Shown: one piece after another, positions 57,585-64,000 of the stretch
Numbering within the stretch: the stretch's first letter is position 1
How the letters are laid out: each line of letters opens with the position of its first letter
Assembly (NCBI GenBank): GCA_903854335.1
Contig: CAINVY010000013.1
Location: forward strand, 124,001-188,000
Reading direction: 5' to 3'
DNA from: an uncultured Candidatus Peregrinibacteria bacterium
Lineage (GTDB): Bacteria > Patescibacteriota > Gracilibacteria > Peribacterales > Peribacteraceae
Length of the DNA: 64,000 nucleotides
The notes under the pieces: generated by a model
What the model was told of the DNA's origin: nothing
Database searches by the model: none
Seen by the model: the letters and a program-made list of their open reading frames with translations, nothing else
Program-made: the position numbers and the translations under genes

Positions 57585-58664
57585 ATGCCTTCCCCCGGAT
57601 CCCTCCTCTGGTCTTACCTCAATGTCCTTACGAAGCAGAGGCTCGATGCGATCCGGGACGTATACGGTTCTCTGGAGAAAGCGAAGGAACATCTTGGGGA
57701 GGAGATGCTTCGGGGACTTGGATGTCGGGAGGAGACGGTCCATGCGACCTTGCTTCGTCTGGAGGAATTCGACGAACGGAAATACGAAGCGGATCTGCAA
57801 AAGCGGGGGATCGAGTTTCTCGATGACGATGATGCGGCGTATCCGAAGAGTCTTCGCGAGATCGGTGACCCGCCGCCGTTCCTCTACGTGCGCGGCGACC
57901 TCTCGATACTGTCGCAGCCGTGCATCGCCGTCGTGGGGACACGCAAGATGAGCGACTACGGGAAGCGCGTGGCGGAGGATTTTACTGGTGAGTTTGTACG
58001 CAGCGGCTTGGTGACAGTGAGCGGACTCGCGGAGGGGATCGATGCCGTTGTGGCGAGGGAAACGCTTCGATTGGGAGGAAAGACCGTGGCGGTGCTCGGC
58101 CACGGACTCGGGATGATCTTTCCGACGAAGCATGCGAAGCTCGCAAATGAAATTGTAAAGAGCGGCGGTCTTCTCCTCTCGGAATTCCCCCTCGATATCT
58201 CGCCCGGCAAGTACACGTTCCCCGCGCGCAATCGGATCATCGCAGGGCTCACGCTCGGCACGGTCGTGATCGAGGCGCCGGAGGGGAGTGGGGCGATCAT
58301 CACCGCGGATCTCGCGACGGAGTACGGCAGGGATGTCTTCGCAGTGCCGGGAGAAATCTTCGATCCTTCGTTCGCGGGGTGTCACGCGCTCATCGCGAAC
58401 GGGGCGCGCATTACAACTTGCGCTCGCGACGTGCTGGAAGAGCTCGGCATCGTTGCTCCCGAGAAATCAACATCTCGTTCTTTTGATCCGTCCTCTCCGG
58501 ATGAAGCTGCGGTCTACGCCGTTCTCACGACAATGCCGCAAGATACGGATACCATCGTGAAACGCGCCGCCATTTCCGCCGCGCGCATCTCTGCCACACT
58601 GACGCTTCTGGAACTGCAGGGCGTTGCGAAAAACATCGGTGGCGGAGCGTGGGTGAGAACGTGA
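57585..58664 (+). CDS. dprA: DNA-processing protein DprA
   Basis: DprA loads RecA on incoming single-stranded DNA during transformation. The 359-residue protein has an N-terminal helical region, the Rossmann-like core (AVVGTRKMSDYG, TVSGLAEGIDAVVARETL, GKTVAVLGHGLG, FPARNRIIAGL, VVIEAPEGSGAIITADLA) and a C-terminal winged-helix-like end (DTIVKRAAISAARISATLTL). A -10 box TAGAAT lies at 57573. It indicates natural competence or at least DNA uptake capacity. Confidence 0.95.
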   Translation: MPSPGSLLWSYLNVLTKQRLDAIRDVYGSLEKAKEHLGEEMLRGLGCREETVHATLLRLEEFDERKYEADLQKRGIEFLDDDDAAYPKSLREIGDPPPFLYVRGDLSILSQPCIAVVGTRKMSDYGKRVAEDFTGEFVRSGLVTVSGLAEGIDAVVARETLRLGGKTVAVLGHGLGMIFPTKHAKLANEIVKSGGLLLSEFPLDISPGKYTFPARNRIIAGLTLGTVVIEAPEGSGAIITADLATEYGRDVFAVPGEIFDPSFAGCHALIANGARITTCARDVLEELGIVAPEKSTSRSFDPSSPDEAAVYAVLTTMPQDTDTIVKRAAISAARISATLTLLELQGVAKNIGGGAWVRT

Positions 58665-58671
58665 TCTTGGC

Positions 58672-59370
58672 TTACCGGAGGGCTCGGGCTGTATTCACGA
58701 TCGAGCGGAATTCTTCGATTTTCAATGATGCTCCGCCGATGAGTCCGCCGTCGATGTCCGGTTGCGAGAGGAGTTCCTTGGCATTTGTGGCATTGAGCGA
58801 TCCTCCGTAGAGGATGCGGCAGGGGTTCTTCACCAATGTGCGGATGAATGCGTGGATTTCCTGCGCTTGTACTGCAGTCGCATTCTTTCCGGTGCCGATC
58901 GCCCACACGGGTTCGTAGGCGATGATCGCAATCTCTGGTGGCAGAGCCGATACTTGTCTCTTCACGACGTCGAATGCTTTCCCTTCTTCACGCTCTTCGA
59001 GCGTCTCGCCGACACAGGCGATCGGTATGAGTTTCGAATCCATTGCTGCTTTCACTTGTGCACCGACATCCTCATCCGTTTCGCCGTGGTACTTCCGTCG
59101 CTCGCTGTGACCGCAGAGCACGTGCGTGCATCCGACGGATTGCAACATCGCCATGCTGACGTCTCCGGTGAAGGCACCGGAGGGAGTGGGACGGCCACAC
59201 TGACCGCCGGTAGAAAGTCCGGCATAGATGCACTTCTCGAGATCCAGAGACGATGGGAAGACGATCACATCAACATCGTCATTTTTCCTAAATGGAGAAT
59301 CCGCGGCGTCGAAACCGGCGGGAGCGAGATTCATCTTCCAGTTTGCTGCGACGAGGAAGTGTTTGGGCAT
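58672..59370 (-). CDS. tpiA: Triosephosphate isomerase
   Basis: Interconverts dihydroxyacetone phosphate and glyceraldehyde 3-phosphate. The TIM barrel marks are AANWKMN (7-13; Asn/Lys), CGHSERR (His electrophile), IAYEPVWAIGTGKNAT (catalytic Glu and loop 6) and YGGSLNATNAKELL, all in 232 residues, about 20 shorter than most. It is convergent with dprA and divergent from rpiB. Confidence 0.95.
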   Translation of the reverse strand: MPKHFLVAANWKMNLAPAGFDAADSPFRKNDDVDVIVFPSSLDLEKCIYAGLSTGGQCGRPTPSGAFTGDVSMAMLQSVGCTHVLCGHSERRKYHGETDEDVGAQVKAAMDSKLIPIACVGETLEEREEGKAFDVVKRQVSALPPEIAIIAYEPVWAIGTGKNATAVQAQEIHAFIRTLVKNPCRILYGGSLNATNAKELLSQPDIDGGLIGGASLKIEEFRSIVNTARALR

Positions 59371-59495
59371 AGGGGAAGGATAGCATGGAAGGAGGATTCC
59401 GAAGAGTCCGACGACGCCGAGGATTCCGAGGAGGGAATTGCTATGTCACTTTTCGGGATCCTTGGCTTCTTTGGATTCCTTGGTATCCTCCATTC

Positions 59496-59981
59496 ATGCC
59501 TCTCCCGCCTCGCGTCGTCCTCGCCTCCGATCATGCCGGTTTCGCATTGAAGGAGGAGATCAAGCATCACCTTTTGGGAGATGGAATCGATGCAATCAAG
59601 AATGTGACCAAACAACATCTTTCGCAGAGGGGGATCGACGTGATTGATGTGGGGACGTTTTCCGCTGATCCCGTCGATTACCCGGCGATCATGCGTAGCG
59701 GCGCGGCGGCGGTGCTGGAGCAGCAGTGCCCCGGGATTTTCTTCGGTGGCAGCGGCAACGGTGAAGCGATGGCGGCGAATAAGGTGCGAGGAATTCGCGC
59801 GGCCTTGGTCTATAGCGACGATTCGGCTCGTCTCGCGCGCGCTCACAACAACGCCAATGTGATGACGCTCGGGGGGCGCCTTACGACGCCGGAGGATGCG
59901 AAACGCTTCGTCGATATTTTCCTGGCGACGGATTTCGAAGGAGGGAGGCACGAGGCCCGCATTCAGGATCTCGAACCGTAA
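59496..59981 (+). CDS. rpiB: Ribose-5-phosphate isomerase B
   Basis: 161 residues of the RpiB/LacAB family: VVLASDHAGFALKEEIKHHL, a P-site VDYPAI, GGSGNGEAMAANKVRGIRAAL (cited in part) and NNANVMTLGGRL. The usual CGTGIG nucleophile Cys is replaced in GGSGNG, seen in some members. The ATG at 59496 matches the family start; the in-frame upstream region is not homologous. With rpe and tpiA nearby it supports the non-oxidative pentose phosphate route. Confidence 0.9.
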   Translation: MPLPPRVVLASDHAGFALKEEIKHHLLGDGIDAIKNVTKQHLSQRGIDVIDVGTFSADPVDYPAIMRSGAAAVLEQQCPGIFFGGSGNGEAMAANKVRGIRAALVYSDDSARLARAHNNANVMTLGGRLTTPEDAKRFVDIFLATDFEGGRHEARIQDLEP

Positions 59982-59993
59982 TTCTCATTCTCT

Positions 59994-60911
59994 ATGGCGG
60001 TATTTCTCGCGCTCCTGCTGAAGCTCCTGCCGCTCTACATTCTCATTGCTCTTGGGTATGTTTCGGGAAGGTACTTACGCGTACAGAGGGATTCGGTGGC
60101 GTTTCTCCTTCTCTACGCCGTCGCGCCGATCGTCGTATTTGAGGGCGCACGAACGGTGGCGCTTCGGGCGGATACTCTGGCCCTTCCGTTCTTCTTTCTC
60201 GTTCTCTGCAGTGCGCTCTGTGCGATCTTCTACATTGTCGCTTCTTTTTTTTGGAAGGACGCGACACGCAATCTCGCCGCGTTTGCATCCGCGGACGGTA
60301 ACACGGGGTACTTCGGCATACCCGCGGCCCTCGCACTCTTCTCTCCTTCGATTCTCGGAGTTGTCGTCCTTGGTTCCATGGGGTTTCTTCTCTTCGAGAG
60401 CACGTTCGGTTTTTTCATTCTGGCCCGTGGAAAATTCTCGCTTCGTCAGAGCATGGGGAAAGTTCTTCGTCTTCCGCTCCTCTATGCTTTTTTGATCGGG
60501 CTGGCCGCGAATCTCATTCACCTCTCTCTGCTCTCTGGTTTCCAGGCTGCGATGATCGATGTGCGCGGTGCCTATACCGTTCTCGGAATGATGACGATCG
60601 GCCTGGGACTCTCGGGGCTTGAGCGTTCCTCCGTCGATCTCTCGCTCGTGGTATTCACATGTATTGCGAAGTTCGTTTGTTGGCCTCTGCTCATGGCGGG
60701 CATCATCGCGATCGATACGCATTTTCTGCATTTCTTCTCCGTCGATGTGCATCACGTCATGATGCTTCTCGCCGTTGTTCCGCTGGCCGTGAATACGGTC
60801 GCTCTCTCCGCGATTGTCCGCGCGCAACCCGGCAAAGCGGCGTTCGCCGTTCTCGTCTCGACGGTCGTCGCCCTCTTCTTCATTCCTTTCGTCTCCACGT
60901 TCGTTTTCTGA
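59994..60911 (+). CDS. AEC-family (auxin efflux carrier-like) transporter
   Basis: 305 residues, about ten membrane helices, no large soluble domain. The pattern of the AEC/PIN-type permease family is present: ILIALGYVSGRYL, ADGNTGYFGIPAALAL and the C-terminal VVPLAVNTVALSAI. The family exports organic acids or similar anions; the substrate here is unknown. The leader 59982-59993 is nearly all pyrimidine. Confidence 0.86.
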   Translation: MAVFLALLLKLLPLYILIALGYVSGRYLRVQRDSVAFLLLYAVAPIVVFEGARTVALRADTLALPFFFLVLCSALCAIFYIVASFFWKDATRNLAAFASADGNTGYFGIPAALALFSPSILGVVVLGSMGFLLFESTFGFFILARGKFSLRQSMGKVLRLPLLYAFLIGLAANLIHLSLLSGFQAAMIDVRGAYTVLGMMTIGLGLSGLERSSVDLSLVVFTCIAKFVCWPLLMAGIIAIDTHFLHFFSVDVHHVMMLLAVVPLAVNTVALSAIVRAQPGKAAFAVLVSTVVALFFIPFVSTFVF

Positions 60912-60936
60912 CCGTCTTCTGCTAGCATCGCACCGA

Positions 60937-61584
60937 ATGACGACACCGTCCGTCCTCATCACGCCGTCCATCCTCTCCGCGAATTTTGCGATATTGCAGG
61001 AGGAGGTGAAGAGCATTGAGCCGTACGCGGACTGGATTCAGGCGGATGTGATGGATGGGCACTTCGTGTCGAATTTGTCCTTCGGAGCTCCGGTGTTGCG
61101 TTGGATAGAGACGCGTCTGCCGCTCGATGTTCACCTCATGGTGACGAACCCCGCCGCGCGCATCGCGGAATTTCTCGCCATCGGCGCGAAGCACATCACA
61201 TTCCATGCGGAAACGGTGGAGGAGACGGCGGAGCGCGAAGCGATCATCACGGATATTCGCAGGGGGGGGGCGACCGCCGGCATCGCCATCAATCCGGAGA
61301 CGCCGGTCTCCTTCATCGATGATATTCTGCACGAGATCGATCTCGTGCTCGTCATGTCTGTGCATCCGGGGTTCAGCAATCAGACGTTCATGGAGAGTGT
61401 GCTCCCCAAAGTGCGCGAACTGCGCACACGATTCCCCGCGCTCATGATCCAGATGGACGGCGGCATCGATGCCAGCACGGCGGTGCTCTGCCGGGAGGCC
61501 GGCGCCAACAATCTCGTCTCCGCGAGTTACATTTTCCGATCCTCTGATCGCGCCAAAGCGATTTCCTCCCTTCGAGGATCGTGA
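60937..61584 (+). CDS. rpe: Ribulose-phosphate 3-epimerase
   Basis: 215 residues: ITPSILSANFAILQEEVKSI, WIQADVMDGHFVSNLSFGAP, DVHLMVTNP, HAE, LVMSVHPGFSNQTFMES and MDGGIDAST, giving the metal His/Asp ligands of the TIM-barrel active site. The ATG at 60937 is set by the family start; upstream codons lie in the AEC gene. Its stop overlaps the GTG of the next gene (GTGA). Confidence 0.95.
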   Translation: MTTPSVLITPSILSANFAILQEEVKSIEPYADWIQADVMDGHFVSNLSFGAPVLRWIETRLPLDVHLMVTNPAARIAEFLAIGAKHITFHAETVEETAEREAIITDIRRGGATAGIAINPETPVSFIDDILHEIDLVLVMSVHPGFSNQTFMESVLPKVRELRTRFPALMIQMDGGIDASTAVLCREAGANNLVSASYIFRSSDRAKAISSLRGS

Positions 61585-62075
61585 AACGACAGCGCAACAC
61601 CCTTCTGGTTCTCGCGCTCCTTCTCCTCGGGGGGATGGGGATGTCCGGCCTCATGGCCGGATCGTTGGAGCCGCAGAGTCTGCCGCAACGCGCGATCATT
61701 CTGCGCGATACGGTGGGGCGCGATCTTTCGTTGCAAGTGGAAGTGGCTCGGACGGCGGCCGCGAGAGAAGAGGGGCTCATGTTCCGCAAGACCGTGACGC
61801 GGGGGATGCTCTTCGTCTTCGATGCGTCGCAGCCTCTCACATTCTGGATGAAAAACACGCTCGTCCCCCTCGATATTCTGTTCTTCGCGGATGACGGATC
61901 TCTCGTGTCGTCCACGTCCATGATTCCCTGTGTGAGCGATCCCTGCACGTACTACAAATCGGCGGCTCCTGCGCGCTACGCGCTCGAAATGCCGGCGGGC
62001 TTCGTGTCCAAGAATCGCGTCCATAAAGGATGGAAGCTCTTTCTGACGGCGGCCAGAAGCAACGTCAAGCCGTGA
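61581..62075 (+). CDS. DUF192-family exported protein
   Basis: 164 residues. GTG start overlapping the rpe stop. An N-terminal signal-type helix (LLVLALLLLGGMGMSGLMAG) precedes a DUF192 domain: VEVARTAAAREEGLMFRK, GMLFVFDASQPLTFWMKNTL, VPLDILFFADDG and ALEMPAGFV. The family is small, periplasmic and without firm function. It overlaps purC convergently by 11 bases. Confidence 0.9.
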   Translation: MKRQRNTLLVLALLLLGGMGMSGLMAGSLEPQSLPQRAIILRDTVGRDLSLQVEVARTAAAREEGLMFRKTVTRGMLFVFDASQPLTFWMKNTLVPLDILFFADDGSLVSSTSMIPCVSDPCTYYKSAAPARYALEMPAGFVSKNRVHKGWKLFLTAARSNVKP

Positions 62076-63033
62076 AGTACGTTCGCAGATTGTGCTCGAT
62101 GCGCTGCGTCACGTTCGCATTATCCGGGAGGGTGAAGGTCTGCCCCGTCATGCGTTCGTAGAGATCGATGTACTTTCCGGCGAGCATCACCCGCACGTCA
62201 TCCGTAATGATCGGTTTCGGTTTGCCGTAATCAAACCCTTGTCCGCGCAGCCACAGACGGAAGAATTCCTTGTCCAGACTCTCCGGCTCTTCGGCTTTGG
62301 CGAAGCGTTCCTCGTACGAGGAGGCGCGCCAGTAGCGCGAGGAATCCGGTGTGTGCACTTCGTCGCCGACAGTGAGAATGCCGGCAGAGTCGAATCCCAT
62401 TTCGTATTTCGTATCGACGAGGATGAGTCCGCGGGACGCGGCGATTTCCTGTCCGCGTCGAAACAGGGCGAATGCGCGATCGGAAATTTCTTCCCATTGC
62501 TTCGCCGTCGCGAATCCGCGGTCGATGATTCCCTTCGGGTCGATGAGCTCGTCCTCCTCGCTCTTCGTTGTCGGCGTGATGATCGGGGCGGCGAATTTCT
62601 GATTCTTCACCATGCCCTCGGGGAGGAGATTGCCGCAGAAGTTGCGTACGCCCTTCTCGTAATTGACCCATGCGGACGTGCCCGTGGAACCCGTGAGGTA
62701 GCCGCGGACCACGATCTCGATTTTGAGCATCTGGAGATTCTTTGCGACGACGACGTTGGGGTCGGGCATCGCAATCATGTGGATCGGCATGATGTCTTTC
62801 ACCTGCGAGAACCACCAGCTGCTGAGCTGCGTGAGCACCTGGCCCTTGAGCGGGATCGTGCACCAGAGCGTGTCGAACGCGGATTGGCGGTCGGTCGCAA
62901 CGAGCACGCGCTGCTCGTCATTCGGGAAATATACGTCGCGCACTTTTCCCTTGTAGCGTTCTCCGAGGAAAGAAAAATTCGTCTCTTCGAGGGTATTTGA
63001 GAGGAAGCGGCTGAGGTCTGCAGGGGGGATCAT
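62065..63033 (-). CDS. purC: Phosphoribosylaminoimidazole-succinocarboxamide synthase
   Basis: SAICAR synthetase of purine synthesis. The 322-residue protein has YKGKVRDVY, LVATDRQSAFD, KGQVLTQLSSWWF, VVRGYLTGS, KQWEEISDRAFALFRRGQEI, LVDTKYEMGFD and EVHTPDSSRYW. Length and order fit the longer PurC type. The ATG at 63033 is used; an in-frame start at 63171 is non-homologous. No other pur genes are in the window. Confidence 0.95.
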   Translation of the reverse strand: MIPPADLSRFLSNTLEETNFSFLGERYKGKVRDVYFPNDEQRVLVATDRQSAFDTLWCTIPLKGQVLTQLSSWWFSQVKDIMPIHMIAMPDPNVVVAKNLQMLKIEIVVRGYLTGSTGTSAWVNYEKGVRNFCGNLLPEGMVKNQKFAAPIITPTTKSEEDELIDPKGIIDRGFATAKQWEEISDRAFALFRRGQEIAASRGLILVDTKYEMGFDSAGILTVGDEVHTPDSSRYWRASSYEERFAKAEEPESLDKEFFRLWLRGQGFDYGKPKPIITDDVRVMLAGKYIDLYERMTGQTFTLPDNANVTQRIEHNLRTYFTA

Positions 63034-63142
63034 GTTCGGATCATAGCAGAGAGGGGGAAGGCGACTATGCCATGAAGTTCGCTTCGCGCCATCGCGCACC
63101 GGCGAGAGTGAGGTATGATTGCGCGCGAATTCTCCTGCGTTT

Positions 63143-64000
63143 TCATGAATATTGTCATCCAGGCGCTGCAAGTCATCATCCTCTACTTCGGTTTCGGATA
63201 CCTCGTGAGTCGCTTCTTCGACTCTTCCTTCCGCAATCTGCCTTTCACTTGGCTCTTTTTCACGATTCTCTTCCTGCCGCTTGCGATCGGTCTTCTCGGA
63301 AATTTCTTCCCCACTTCACACATTGGCATCGTGGTTCTGAGTCTCCTCTCCATCCTTCTCGGGTTGGCGGTGGATGTGTGGAAGGGAAGACGCACGCTTC
63401 TCTTCTCTTTCCTGCCCGAGGAAGGTGTGAAGATTCATCAGCGGGAGTTTCTCCTCTTCGCGTTCCTCAGCGTCGTGTTTCTCATGCTGCTTCTCATGCC
63501 GAAGGAGTCGCTCTTCATTGCGCACAATCCAGCTATCTGGGATGACTTTGATCGCACGCGCTCCGTTCTCTCGACCTCATTCGATCTTACGACGCCGAAG
63601 CATTTCTTTCAGCCGTCGAAGAATTATGCGTATTACTACAACGATTGGTACATCCCCGGTATCGTCTTCCATCAGACGTTTCTGACACTCCAGCAGACGT
63701 GGTTTTTGCATTGCATCATGACGTACATCGCCGTGTTGTCCTTCCTCCTCTACGTCACGGTGTTTCTCTTCAAGAAGTTTCGTAGTCGTTTGATGTTCTT
63801 CTTGAGTTACACGTTCCTCGGAGGATTCGAGTACTTCCTCTATCGCCTCTACCATATTCCTCCGAACTGGATGGAGTGGTGGCAACGCTACGTCCCCCTC
63901 ACCAAGACGACCCCGTTCCAAGTCTCGACGTTCTACACGCTCTTCCTCTGGGTGCCGCAGCACCTCCTCGCCGGCATTTGCTACCTGATGATTCTCTTCC
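63143..64000 (+). CDS. Polytopic membrane protein, 3'-truncated by the window end
   Basis: From the ATG at 63143 the frame stays open to the end, 286 residues visible. About six membrane helices are seen so far (for example NIVIQALQVIILYFGFGYL, FTWLFFTILFLPLAIGLLG, FLLFAFLSVVFLMLLLM). A soluble loop contains NPAIWDDFDRTRSVLSTSFD and KNYAYYYNDWYIPG, a pattern like GT-C glycosyltransferases (acidic first loop), but this is tentative. TATGAT at 63113 is a possible -10. Confidence 0.7.

Overview
The window reads as a chromosomal segment of a Candidate Phyla Radiation (Patescibacteria) bacterium. The reasons are a long ribosomal-protein cluster without L30, small housekeeping genes, TrmB-type regulators, a HerA/TraG-like ATPase of the kind common in CPR genomes, and Cys-rich proteins that I recall from other CPR genomes. 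GC content is moderate to high outside intergenic DNA. TGA works as a normal stop, so this is not a UGA-recoding Gracilibacteria/Absconditabacteria lineage. Peregrinibacteria/Peribacteria is a guess only.

Layout. 1-7407: rplW(partial)-rplB-rpsS-rplV-rpsC-rplP-rpmC-rpsQ-rplN-rplX-rplE-rpsZ(S14)-rpsH-rplF-rplR-rpsE. 7454-10611: an interruption holding a DJ-1/PfpI gene, a repeat island and two opposite-strand CAP-domain exported proteins. 10796-18907: the cluster resumes with rplO-secY, a second repeat island, adk-map-infA-rpmJ-rpsM-rpsK-rpsD-rpoA-rplQ-rplM-rpsI. 19005-21819: a small unknown gene and a TraG/HerA-like ATPase.

22042-46133 is the most striking part. It is a one-directional array of twelve full-length paralogous Cys-rich proteins of about 550-560 residues (called P1 to P12 here from low to high coordinate; all on the minus strand). 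Two TrmB-type regulators and one polytopic glycosyltransferase-like gene lie inside the array, and a third TrmB-type gene diverges from its upstream end. Each protein is built A1-B1-B2-A2: homologous zinc-ribbon modules at both ends and two Cys-rich repetitive halves in the middle. P1 still carries matching CX2C-X17-CX2C ribbons at both ends, which exposes the internal duplication. P6 to P12 form one tightly packed operon. Its promoter spacer is filled by an inverted repeat next to the divergent TrmB gene. Transcription units ending in P6, P4, P3, P2 and P1 are each followed by the same CAGTG-rich repeat. I know of no assigned function for these proteins.

47140-64000 is ordinary accessory and housekeeping DNA: a small lipoprotein, an OmpR-type two-component system, an M23 lipoprotein, an EEP-family hydrolase, a third repeat island, an NRAMP-like transporter with a soluble MgtE/CBS partner, a clan CD (caspase/legumain-fold) peptidase candidate with a strong promoter, tRNA-Thr(CGU), dprA, tpiA, rpiB, an AEC carrier, rpe, a DUF192 protein, purC and a truncated membrane protein.

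Throughout the window many start codons are preceded by pyrimidine-rich DNA instead of a Shine-Dalgarno sequence, most strikingly in the ribosomal operons. Three mosaic palindromic repeat islands (7966-8400, 12565-13040, 51149-51588) share modules in inverted orientation.
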